Assembly: GCA_937996655.1 (NCBI GenBank)
Contig: CALKUK010000013.1
Span: 496,001-560,000, forward strand
Direction of reading: 5' to 3'
DNA: 64,000 bases
Source of the DNA: an uncultured Sphingomonadaceae bacterium
GTDB taxonomy: Bacteria; Pseudomonadota; Alphaproteobacteria; Sphingomonadales; Sphingomonadaceae
A model generated the notes under the pieces. That model was not told the origin of the DNA. It searched no databases and was given only the letters and a program-made list of their open reading frames with translations. Made by a program: the position numbers and the translations under genes. Position 1 is the first letter of the stretch. Each line of letters begins with the position of its first letter. This document shows positions 55,485 to 62,464 of the stretch, piece after piece.

Positions 55485-55513
55485 GACATAAAGAAATCTT
55501 TATATTACGTCAA
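55485..55513 (-). promoter_or_regulatory. Promoter of the ArsR-metF-metH operon, apparently leaderless
   Basis: On the minus strand TTGACG (55513-55508) is spaced 17 bp from TATGTC (55490-55485). Only 8 bases then remain before the ATG at 55476, so transcription would start at or next to the start codon. This fits the absence of any Shine-Dalgarno sequence. Confidence 0.5.
55488..55503. promoter_or_regulatory. Palindromic ArsR-type operator
   Basis: ATAAAGA-AA-TCTTTAT is a perfect 7-2-7 palindrome lying between the -35 and -10 elements of the operon promoter. A further direct half-site ACATAAAG (55479-55486) adjoins it. Binding there would block RNA polymerase, so autorepression by the ArsR-methyltransferase is likely. 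Confidence 0.72.
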
Positions 55514-55681
55514 GTGCAGCCAATGCAGCGATATTTCGCTGTCATGACAGGTGGCAAAAGCCCCCGCAAGAAAGCGATTGCCAAGCCGAAATGGAGCCAT
55601 TACGCCGTGTTTGCCGGTCAGAATGGGTGTTATGCCTAGATGCCGGAGACTGTTTTTCCGTCCTATTGGGAGGGGTTACCC

Positions 55682-55963
55682 ATGAAGAAGTCGATCGTTC
55701 TTTCTTTTGTTCTCGCGGCCTCGATGGGCCTTGCTGCTTGCGGTGAAAAGGCTGCTGATGAAGCTGCCAACGCAGCTGCTCTGGCTGACAACACCATGGA
55801 ATCTGTTTCCAACGAAGCCATGGGCGCTGCTGAAACCGCGTCCAACGCGGCAGATGCTGCTGCCGGTGCTGCAACCAACGCTGCTGACGCCGCCTCGACC
55901 GCAGCTGATGCGGCCAAGGATGCGGCTGGCGCTGCTGCAGAAGCTGCTGCCAACAAGATGTAA
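55682..55963 (+). CDS. Small alanine-rich helical lipoprotein
   Basis: The 93-residue precursor has a lipoprotein signal (MKKSIVLSFVLAASMGLAAC; Cys20). The mature part is more than half Ala and is built from degenerate AADAA / AAETASNAAD-type steps ending AANKM, predicting one long amphipathic helix. GGGAGGGG lies upstream of ATG 55682 and a strong terminator follows. It resembles Lpp-like or LEA-like envelope lipoproteins in style only; the function is unknown. Confidence 0.8.
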   Translation: MKKSIVLSFVLAASMGLAACGEKAADEAANAAALADNTMESVSNEAMGAAETASNAADAAAGAATNAADAASTAADAAKDAAGAAAEAAANKM

Positions 55964-55995
55964 TCTGGCCTTCGGGCTTGAGCATGTCTCGAAAG

Positions 55996-56026
55996 GGCTG
56001 CATCCCCATGGGGTGCAGCCTTTTTT
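55996..56026 (+). terminator. Rho-independent terminator of the Ala-rich lipoprotein gene
   Basis: GGCTGCATCCCC / GGGGTGCAGCC stem (one bulged T) followed by TTTTTT at 56021-56026. Confidence 0.9.
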
Positions 56027-56047
56027 CGTATCTGGAGAGTTGATCCG

Positions 56048-56242
56048 ATGATGCCCGCCCGAACCCGCTGTGTCTGGCTTGCCCCCCTCCTCCTCCTCAC
56101 CAGTTGCGGCGGCGGAGAAGAACCTGCGCCCGGTGGCGTTACCCAAAGCGAGAAGCAGGCGCTCGACGATGCCGCCGAGATGCTGGACAAAGCCAATAAT
56201 GCATCGGATCTGCCGCGCGATCCTGAACCGCCTGCACCTTAA
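56048..56242 (+). CDS. Small lipoprotein, unknown function
   Basis: This 64-residue precursor has a hydrophobic signal and lipobox LLTSC (Cys20 from ATG 56048), then GGGEEPAPGG and a short acidic helix (SEKQALDDAAEMLDKANN). It starts 21 bp after the terminator of the previous lipoprotein gene, behind GGAGAG. It has a weak overall resemblance to small sphingomonad lipoproteins. It converges on groEL with a shared terminator between. Confidence 0.65.
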   Translation: MMPARTRCVWLAPLLLLTSCGGGEEPAPGGVTQSEKQALDDAAEMLDKANNASDLPRDPEPPAP

Positions 56243-56254
56243 AGGCCGTCCCAT

Positions 56255-56294
56255 AAAAAAGGGGCCGGAGATTTCTCCCCGACCCCATTTTTTT
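56255..56294. terminator. Bidirectional terminator between the small lipoprotein gene and groEL
   Basis: A six-A run, a GGGG...GGAG / CTCC...CCCC stem and a seven-T run make a hairpin usable in both directions; it lies 13 bp past the small lipoprotein stop and 20 bp past the groEL stop. Confidence 0.82.
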
Positions 56295-56313
56295 AGGCTG
56301 TTGGTGGGATGGA

Positions 56314-57972
56314 TTAGAAATCCATACCGCCCATGCCACCCATGCCGCCCATGCCGCCGGGCATACCGCCCATGCCGCCAGCAGCCTTGTCTTCCGGCGC
56401 GTCCGAGATGGCAGCTTCCGTCGTGATGAGGAGGCCGGCCACCGAAGCTGCGTCCTGAAGCGCGGTGCGAACAACCTTGGTCGGGTCGATCACGCCAGCA
56501 GCGACGAGGTTTTCATAGACGTCGGTCGAGGCATTGAAGCCCTGATTTTCGTCATTTTCACGCAGCAGGTTGCCCGAAACGACAGCGCCATCATGGCCAG
56601 CGTTCGTTGCGATCTGACGCAGCGGAGCAACAATCGCCTTGCGGATGATGTCGATGCCGCGCGTCTGGTCGTCATTGACGCCCTTCATGCCTTCAAGAGC
56701 CTTGGTGGCATAGAGAAGCGCCGTGCCGCCGCCGGGGACGATGCCTTCTTCAACGGCTGCGCGGGTTGCGTGCAGCGCATCGTCGACGCGGTCCTTGCGT
56801 TCCTTCACTTCGACTTCCGTCGAACCGCCAACCTTGATCACGGCAACGCCGCCAGCAAGCTTTGCGAGACGTTCCTGCAGCTTTTCCTTGTCGTAATCAC
56901 TGGTGGTGATTTCGATCTGCTGCTTGATGGCTTCGGTGCGGGCCTTGATGGAATCCGCATCGCCAGCGCCGTCGACGATGACTGTGTTGTCCTTGTCGAT
57001 GGTGACGCGCTTGGCCTGACCGAGCATGGCGAGCGTGACGGTTTCGAGCTTGATGCCGAGGTCTTCGGAAATCATTTCGCCCTTCGTCAGGATCGCAATG
57101 TCTTCAAGCATCGCCTTGCGACGATCGCCAAAGCCCGGCGCCTTCACGGCTGCGATCTTCAGGCCGCCGCGCAGCTTGTTGACCACGAGCGTTGCGAGCG
57201 CTTCGCCTTCAATATCTTCCGCGATGATGAGGAGCGGACGGCCCGACTGAACGACGGCTTCCAAAATGGGGAGCATCGCCTGCAGGTTCGACAGCTTCTT
57301 TTCGTGGATCAGGATGTAAGGATCAGCCAGTTCGACCGACATCTTTTCCGGATTGGTGATGAAGTAGGGCGAGAGGTAGCCGCGGTCGAACTGCATGCCT
57401 TCAACCACGTCCAGCTCGCTGTCCATGCCCTTGGCTTCTTCGACGGTGATCACGCCTTCCTTGCCGACCTTTTCCATGGCTTCGGCAATCATGTTGCCGA
57501 TTTCGAGTTCGCCATTGGCAGAGATCGTGCCGACCTGCGCGATTTCCGACGTGCCGGAAACAGGCTTGGAACGCTTCTTGAGGTCTGCAACGACGGTCGC
57601 GACAGCCTGGTCGATACCGCGCTTGAGATCCATCGGGTTCATGCCGGCCGCAACCGACTTCATGCCTTCGCGCACGATGGCCTGCGCCAGAACCGTTGCG
57701 GTGGTGGTGCCGTCACCCGCTGCGTCGTTCGCCTTGGAAGCAACTTCGCGGATCATCTGCGCGCCCATGTTTTCGAACTTGTCCTTCAGTTCGATTTCCT
57801 TGGCGACGGTAACGCCGTCCTTGGTGATGCGCGGGGCGCCGAACGACTTGTCGATAACGACGTTGCGGCCCTTAGGACCAAGCGTCACCTTCACGGCGTC
57901 TGCGAGAATGTCGACACCGCGCAGAATGCGTTCACGCGCGTCACGACCGAATTTTACGTCTTTTGCAGCCAT
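56314..57972 (-). CDS. groL: Chaperonin GroEL (60 kDa)
   Basis: This is a full-length 552-residue chaperonin. It has VKVTLGPKGRNVVIDK (nucleotide site), DGVTVAKEIEL, AGDGTTTATVLAQ with the catalytic Asp, and apical-domain IAEDIEGEALATLVVNKLRGG. It ends with the flexible GGM-repeat tail (GGMGGMPGGMGGMGG...MDF). It is the second gene of the heat-shock operon, 85 bp after groES, controlled by the CIRCE element upstream. Confidence 0.98.
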   Translation of the reverse strand: MAAKDVKFGRDARERILRGVDILADAVKVTLGPKGRNVVIDKSFGAPRITKDGVTVAKEIELKDKFENMGAQMIREVASKANDAAGDGTTTATVLAQAIVREGMKSVAAGMNPMDLKRGIDQAVATVVADLKKRSKPVSGTSEIAQVGTISANGELEIGNMIAEAMEKVGKEGVITVEEAKGMDSELDVVEGMQFDRGYLSPYFITNPEKMSVELADPYILIHEKKLSNLQAMLPILEAVVQSGRPLLIIAEDIEGEALATLVVNKLRGGLKIAAVKAPGFGDRRKAMLEDIAILTKGEMISEDLGIKLETVTLAMLGQAKRVTIDKDNTVIVDGAGDADSIKARTEAIKQQIEITTSDYDKEKLQERLAKLAGGVAVIKVGGSTEVEVKERKDRVDDALHATRAAVEEGIVPGGGTALLYATKALEGMKGVNDDQTRGIDIIRKAIVAPLRQIATNAGHDGAVVSGNLLRENDENQGFNASTDVYENLVAAGVIDPTKVVRTALQDAASVAGLLITTEAAISDAPEDKAAGGMGGMPGGMGGMGGMGGMDF

Positions 57973-58057
57973 TTGGATGCTCCTTTAAAAATTCTGTTTG
58001 AATTGGAAGTGGAGGAAGTTGAGGCCCTCAGGCCCCGGAAATCCGTTCCCCTGATCC

Positions 58058-58345
58058 TCAGCCGAGGATGCCGAGGATGTCCGATTCCTTCATGATGAGC
58101 AGGTCTTCACCATTGACCTTGACCTCGGTGCCCGACCACTTGCCGAACAGAACGCGGTCACCCGCCTTCACGTCGAGCGGTGTCACCTTGCCGTCTTCAG
58201 CCTTGGTGCCCGAACCCACGGAGACGATTTCGCCTTCCTGTGGCTTTTCCTTAGCGGTGTCTGGAATGATGATGCCGCCAGCCGTCTTTTCTTCAGCTTC
58301 AATGCGGCGAACGAGCACGCGATCGTGCAACGGACGAAATGCCAT
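58058..58345 (-). CDS. groS: Co-chaperonin GroES (10 kDa)
   Basis: The 95-residue protein has FRPLHDRVLVRRIEAEEKTAGGIIIPD, the mobile loop that docks GroEL, and DRVLFGKWSGTEVKVNGEDLLIMKESDILGIL, given here in parts of the conserved barrel. It is first gene of the groESL operon and caps the GroEL cavity. Confidence 0.98.
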   Translation of the reverse strand: MAFRPLHDRVLVRRIEAEEKTAGGIIIPDTAKEKPQEGEIVSVGSGTKAEDGKVTPLDVKAGDRVLFGKWSGTEVKVNGEDLLIMKESDILGILG

Positions 58346-58378
58346 GTGTATGACCCTCTTTCGGAGTGTGAATGTGGA

Positions 58379-58405
58379 TTAGCACTCACATGAAGCGAGT
58401 GCTAA
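58379..58405. promoter_or_regulatory. CIRCE operator (HrcA binding site)
   Basis: TTAGCACTC (58379-58387), nine bases, GAGTGCTAA (58397-58405): an exact match to the CIRCE consensus, 34 bp upstream of groES. It marks HrcA repression of the operon; hrcA is outside the window. Confidence 0.97.
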
Positions 58406-58413
58406 CGAGTTGG

Positions 58414-58442
58414 CATATGGGTAGGGGGTTGGCCAGCGTCAA
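58414..58442 (-). promoter_or_regulatory. groESL promoter
   Basis: On the minus strand TTGACG (58442-58437), a 17-bp spacer and CATATG (58419-58414) place the start of transcription near 58407, immediately before CIRCE. CTTGAC also fits a heat-shock sigma-32 -35 element. Confidence 0.65.
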
Positions 58443-58518
58443 GGATTCGGGGCGGAGAAATTTTCGGCTTTTTTAGTTTCTTCCTGCTGCACATTATACA
58501 CGCACAGAGCAGCCCATC

Positions 58519-59907
58519 CTAAGCCGACGGCACAAGCCCCAGTCTCTCCCGCCGCGACCAACGCCAAATCATCAGCACGCTGACGGCAGCAAGGCCCGTT
58601 GCAAGGCCGATCCAGACGCCAAGGCCTTCCAGACCCATTGGGAAGGCGAGCACCGTGCCCACGCCGATACCGATCCCCCAATAGCCGAACAGGGCGATGA
58701 CCATCGGGACGCGCGTATCCTGCAGGCCGCGCAGCATGGCCGCCCCCATAACCTGTGCACCGTCGACGATCTGGAAGATGGCGGCAACCGCAAGGAAGCT
58801 GACGGCCAGCTGCGTCACATTCATGCCGCCCGGCGTGCCCGCATCGACGAACAGCGCGATCAGCGGCCTTGGGAACAACCACATGAGGACAGCCGTCACA
58901 CTCATAAACCCAACGCCGAGCACAAAGCCGGCCCAGCCGGCGCGGCCTATTTCTGCAGCATCGCGACGGCCATAGCCCATGCCGACCCGCACCGTGGTCG
59001 CTTGGGCAAGGCCCAGCGGCACCATGAAGGTGAGCGACGCAATCTGCAGAGCCACCGCATGGGCGGCCACAGACGCAGTGCTGATCAACCCCATCAGGAA
59101 CACAGCCGCACTGAACACCGACGCCTCAAACCCCATGGTAAAGCCGATGGGAATACCGAGCCGGACGATCGTGCGGTAACGCGGCCAATCCGCCCGCCAG
59201 AAGCGCCCGAACAGATGATAGCGGCGGAAATCAGGATGCAGCACGATAATGCCTGCCATGATCGCGAACATGGCAAGGTTGATGATGCTGCTGCCCATCC
59301 CGGCCCCCACCAGACCCAATTGCGGGAAGCCGAAGTTTCCAAGGATAAGCCCATAATTGAGCAGCGCATTGGCGATGACACCGAACAGGGTGACATAGAG
59401 CGTCCAGATCGTCCGTTCCTTGGCAGACACAAAGGAGCGCAGCACCGTCATGCCGAGAAAGGGCGCCATACCCCACATGAGGGTGTGGACCATTTGCGCC
59501 GCCCCGTGCGACAGATCGGGCTGCTGGCCGAGCGCACGGAAAATGCTTTCTGCAAACCAGAGCAGTGTCCAGACCGGCAAACAGAAGCTGACGACCATCC
59601 AAAGCCCCTGCCGCACCGTGCGGCGGACATCGCGCACCGAATTGCGCTTACGCCCGATTTCGGACGCGATCATCGGCGCGGTCGCAATCATCAGCCCCAT
59701 GCCGAAGATCGTGATCGACATGACAAGGTTGGTCGCCAAGGCCCCTGCCGCAAGCGCTTGCGGACCAAGCCTTCCGAGCAGCACAACATCCGTCGCGTTG
59801 ATCAAAGAGGCCGAAAGATTGGCGAGGATGAGAGGCCAGGCAAGCGTTAGCGTCGCGCGCAATTCGGCGCGCCACAAGGTGCGGCTGGGGTGTGCTTCCT
59901 CGGACAT
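58519..59907 (-). CDS. MATE-family multidrug efflux transporter (NorM-like)
   Basis: This 462-residue inner-membrane protein has 12 spans in two MatE halves. It has LGPQALAAGALATNLVMSI (first half), PALGQQPDLS-like loop residues, and VAAIFQIVDGAQVMGAAMLRGLQDTRVPM (second-half signature). It exports cationic drugs using Na+ or H+. It is transcribed toward groES but separated by the groESL promoter. The substrate is not predictable. Confidence 0.9.
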   Translation of the reverse strand: MSEEAHPSRTLWRAELRATLTLAWPLILANLSASLINATDVVLLGRLGPQALAAGALATNLVMSITIFGMGLMIATAPMIASEIGRKRNSVRDVRRTVRQGLWMVVSFCLPVWTLLWFAESIFRALGQQPDLSHGAAQMVHTLMWGMAPFLGMTVLRSFVSAKERTIWTLYVTLFGVIANALLNYGLILGNFGFPQLGLVGAGMGSSIINLAMFAIMAGIIVLHPDFRRYHLFGRFWRADWPRYRTIVRLGIPIGFTMGFEASVFSAAVFLMGLISTASVAAHAVALQIASLTFMVPLGLAQATTVRVGMGYGRRDAAEIGRAGWAGFVLGVGFMSVTAVLMWLFPRPLIALFVDAGTPGGMNVTQLAVSFLAVAAIFQIVDGAQVMGAAMLRGLQDTRVPMVIALFGYWGIGIGVGTVLAFPMGLEGLGVWIGLATGLAAVSVLMIWRWSRRERLGLVPSA

Positions 59908-59940
59908 GAGGGGTGGCCTCTAGACGCCCAAATGCAGAAC

Positions 59941-59967
59941 GTCATGCTGAACTTGTTTCAACAGGAC
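59941..59967. repeat. Short dispersed palindromic repeat
   Basis: GTCATGCTGAAC...TTCAACA with arms 59945-59951 and 59957-59963 (one G:T pair). It matches the look of a widespread sphingomonad intergenic element and fills the gap between the MATE and HupE genes. Confidence 0.55.
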
Positions 59968-59976
59968 GGGCAAAGT

Positions 59977-60960
59977 CTAAACCAGCGTCCGTTCAATGAA
60001 CCAATAGCTCGCCGTGATCCCGATCAGATAGGTCGCGCCAAGCGTCACCGGGCGCAGCGCCGTCGGCCGCACCCGGCGGATCAGGGCCAGTGCGGATAAC
60101 GCGGCAAAGACGATCAGCAATTGGCCCGCCTCAACCCCCAGATTGAACGTCAACAGAGCCATGGGGACTTCCCCCTGCGGCAGGCCGATCTCTTTCAAGG
60201 CGCCCGCAAAGCCAAAGCCATGCAGAAGACCGAACAGGAAGGCGACGGCCCAGGGGATGCGCTGTGACAGGCGCGGCACGCCGTCCCCCGATTTGACGAT
60301 CTCGACCGCCAGAAACATGATCGAGAGCGCGATGACGCTTTCCACCGGCCGCTGCGGCAACCCGAGAAAGCCGAGCGTCGTGCCCACCAGCGTGATGGAG
60401 TGCGACACCGTAAACGCCGTCACCGCCCGTGCCACCGTCCATCCGCGCTGCAGCAGGAGCACCAGCGCGAGGACGAAGAAAAGATGATCAAAGCCGAACA
60501 GGATGTGCTCCACACCGATGCCTAAATAGGTGCGGGCGACTTCCCACCGGTCGGCCTTTCTGGCGATCTTGAACACCGTGTCATCAGGCGTCAGCCGCCC
60601 TGTCTGCACCGGCTGGCCAAGGGGGGCGACGCGGATGAGCACATCGGTGACCGTGGCATCCAGACCCGAAACAGAAACCGATGTACCTGCAAGGCTGCCC
60701 TTGCAGGTGAGCGTGCGGACAATGAGCAGCGCGTTAGAGGTCAATTCCCGCGTGCCGGTGTCTGCGGTGCAATTGCTGGGGGGGACAGGTGCCGCACGGC
60801 TGACAAGGCCGGTGCGCAGCGGCGCTTTCCAGGTCATGCGCCATTGGCTGGCGTTCACCTGCGTCAGTTCCAGATAGCCGGGCCGCAGTTCATCCGCATG
60901 AACAGCGCCTGCGCCGCCCAGAAGGGCCAACACCGCCAGCAGAAGCCGCAACATCCTCAC
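59977..60960 (-). CDS. HupE/UreJ family membrane protein
   Basis: The 327-residue protein has an N-terminal signal peptide (cut near VHA-DE) and a periplasmic domain of about 120 residues. The membrane half follows with GVEHILFGFDHLFFVLALVLLL, FTVSHSITLV and LFGLLHGFGFAGAL, the His/Asp-rich helices of the HupE/UreJ (nickel/cobalt-type) family. The start is GTG 60960 (GTGA overlap with the PPIase gene) or ATG 60954. This two-domain version is common in marine and sphingomonad genomes beside a PPIase gene; its substrate is not established. Confidence 0.83.
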   Translation of the reverse strand: MRMLRLLLAVLALLGGAGAVHADELRPGYLELTQVNASQWRMTWKAPLRTGLVSRAAPVPPSNCTADTGTRELTSNALLIVRTLTCKGSLAGTSVSVSGLDATVTDVLIRVAPLGQPVQTGRLTPDDTVFKIARKADRWEVARTYLGIGVEHILFGFDHLFFVLALVLLLQRGWTVARAVTAFTVSHSITLVGTTLGFLGLPQRPVESVIALSIMFLAVEIVKSGDGVPRLSQRIPWAVAFLFGLLHGFGFAGALKEIGLPQGEVPMALLTFNLGVEAGQLLIVFAALSALALIRRVRPTALRPVTLGATYLIGITASYWFIERTLV

Positions 60961-61796
60961 GGCTTAGCGATCTTCACCGTATAGCCGTCGAGCAGCGTCT
61001 GATAGGCGCGCGCCTGCCGATTGGTTAGAGTCTGTGCCCGCCAGTCATTTTCGACCTGCTGGCGCACATCGGACAATTTAGGGCGCGCCCCTACATCGGC
61101 GGCGCGGATGCGGACGAGGTGCAGACCATAGCCAGAGATCACTGGCCCGAACCATGTCCCCGGCTGCCCCTTGGTAAGGGCGGCGGCAAAGTCATCCCCA
61201 AATTGTCGGGCGATATCGGCCTTGTCCGCCTTGTCGAGGGAGGGCGGCAGAGAGATCATCTTGCCGACAGACGCGGGGTGCGCCCCGCGCTTCAGCCGGG
61301 CGAGCAAGGCAGGGGCGGATGCGACAACGCTATCGTCAGCGGCGCTGCCGATCCACAGTTGGTCAAAGCTGAACCGCGCCGTCCCGGAATAGCGCGCGGG
61401 ATGCGTGTCCAGCCAGTGCTGCAGCGTCGCCTCATCTGGCACCATAGTTTCCACCTGAGAGGCGACGAGGAATTCCATTTTGGACCGCAGGCGGCGGCGG
61501 ATGACGAGATCATCCTGATCAAGGCCTAGGCGCATCGCCTCCCGGTAATAGACCTCTTCCATGACATAATCGCGGATGAGGGCATCCACCTCTGCCGGGC
61601 CGGGCGGGCGCTGCCATGTCTCTTGGAACTGCCCGGCCAGCCAGTTGACCTTGGGCTCATCAATCACAATCGTCCGGTCAGCAGGATCAACAGACCCGCC
61701 CCGCCAATTTGCGACCAGAAAGACCAGAAGCCCCGCCACCAGAAAGTGGACAAGGGGTTCTTTGCGAAGGCTTTTCAGCCGCTCCCCTATATTCAT
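60957..61796 (-). CDS. PpiC/SurA-type peptidyl-prolyl isomerase, membrane anchored
   Basis: This 279-residue protein has a short cytoplasmic start, a signal anchor (LVHFLVAGLLVFLVANW) and a SurA-like helical N-domain (RDYVMEEVYYREAMRLGLDQDD). A parvulin domain from about residue 130 ends in GYGLHLVRI, the substrate-binding His-containing strand. It would act in the periplasm on folding of envelope proteins. It is coupled to the HupE-like gene by a 4-bp overlap, which suggests it helps assemble that protein or a shared complex. Confidence 0.84.
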   Translation of the reverse strand: MNIGERLKSLRKEPLVHFLVAGLLVFLVANWRGGSVDPADRTIVIDEPKVNWLAGQFQETWQRPPGPAEVDALIRDYVMEEVYYREAMRLGLDQDDLVIRRRLRSKMEFLVASQVETMVPDEATLQHWLDTHPARYSGTARFSFDQLWIGSAADDSVVASAPALLARLKRGAHPASVGKMISLPPSLDKADKADIARQFGDDFAAALTKGQPGTWFGPVISGYGLHLVRIRAADVGARPKLSDVRQQVENDWRAQTLTNRQARAYQTLLDGYTVKIAKP

Positions 61797-61939
61797 CCCG
61801 CACTTCTAGCGCGCAGTGGCCGGAAATCCACTGGCAAGTCTTTCCCGATGCGCGCTTTTGCGGATGAACCCCAAGCGGAGGCAATAGGCTGTCGCGTGCG
61901 CCAAAGCCTTGGGGTAGACCTTCCGCCAACCGGGCTTAC

Positions 61940-62014
61940 AAAGTCAGAACTGGCAAAGTCAGAACTGGCAAAGTCACAACTGGCAAAGTCACAACTGGCA
62001 AAGTCACAACCGGA
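61940..62014. repeat. Five tandem copies of a 15-bp repeat
   Basis: Units AAAGTCAGAACTGGC x2, AAAGTCACAACTGGC x2 and AAAGTCACAACCGGA run head to tail. The array lies in the 243-bp divergent gap between the PPIase gene and the small membrane protein gene, ending 25 bp before that ATG. Nothing else is recognisable in the gap. Confidence 0.97.
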
Positions 62015-62039
62015 CGGCACGACCGCCAAAGGAGAAGGA

Positions 62040-62267
62040 ATGACCGAAATGCAATTCACGCAGGCGCTGATTGTCATTCTGCTCGTCGCGCTCTTCGCGC
62101 TCATCTGTTGGCTGACGATTTTGCTGAATGAGCTGACCCGCACCGTCCGCGCGGCGGCAGGCATGATGCAGGACAAGCTGTCGGCCAATTATGAAATCTT
62201 CCAGCAACTTGTGGCAGAGCTGCAGGATGTCCGCACCGCTGTGACCGCGCCGGACACCAAAGAATAA
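62040..62267 (+). CDS. Small single-span membrane protein
   Basis: This 75-residue protein has one transmembrane helix (FTQALIVILLVALFALICWLTILL, residues about 6-29) and a C-terminal amphipathic helix (MMQDKLSANYEIFQQLVAELQDVRTAV). AAGGAGAAGG directly precedes ATG 62040. The frame is open upstream through the tandem repeat (KSELA units), but the strong ribosome site supports the short form. The family is not recognised. A terminator follows 30 bp after the stop. Confidence 0.72.
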   Translation: MTEMQFTQALIVILLVALFALICWLTILLNELTRTVRAAAGMMQDKLSANYEIFQQLVAELQDVRTAVTAPDTKE

Positions 62268-62297
62268 GGCCCGCTTGCTCAGGCGCCACCGCCCAAC

Positions 62298-62327
62298 AAA
62301 AAAGGCGCCCCGAAAGAGCGCCTTTTT
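62298..62327. terminator. Hairpin terminator (usable in both directions)
   Basis: Six A, GGCGC (62304-62308), a loop, GCGCC (62318-62322), five T. It ends the small membrane protein gene on the plus strand and lies just past tRNA-Glu on the minus strand. Confidence 0.8.
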
Positions 62328-62338
62328 GTCCCAAATTT

Positions 62339-62413
62339 TGGTGACCCCTACGGGAATCGAACCCGTGTTTCAGCCGTGAAAGGGCCGCGTCCTAACCGCT
62401 AGACGAAGGGGCC
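62339..62413 (-). tRNA. tRNA-Glu (anticodon TTC)
   Basis: Read on the minus strand, 62413-62339 gives a 75-nt tRNA including CCA. It has acceptor GGCCCCT/AGGGGTC, anticodon arm CGGCC-CTTTCAC-GGCTG with anticodon TTC, and T-arm ACGGGTTCGATTCCCGT. It lies 52 bp downstream of the recJ stop. Confidence 0.96.
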
Positions 62414-62464
62414 ATCAGTGATGGAGCCGCGCCATTAGGGATTCGGACGGCAGGCGTCAACACC

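Noticed and set aside
55477..55681. SAM-II or SAH riboswitch ahead of the methionine operon
   Set aside because: The predicted promoter leaves no leader RNA, and no pseudoknot-like sequence was seen.
56593..58095. 500-residue plus-strand frame opposite groEL
   Set aside because: Antisense shadow in a highly biased gene; no motif, no start signal.
61623..62039. N-terminal extension of the small membrane protein (frame open from 61623)
   Set aside because: AAGGAGAAGG immediately before ATG 62040 marks the start, and the first part of the longer frame overlaps the PPIase gene antisense; retained only as a finding about the repeat.
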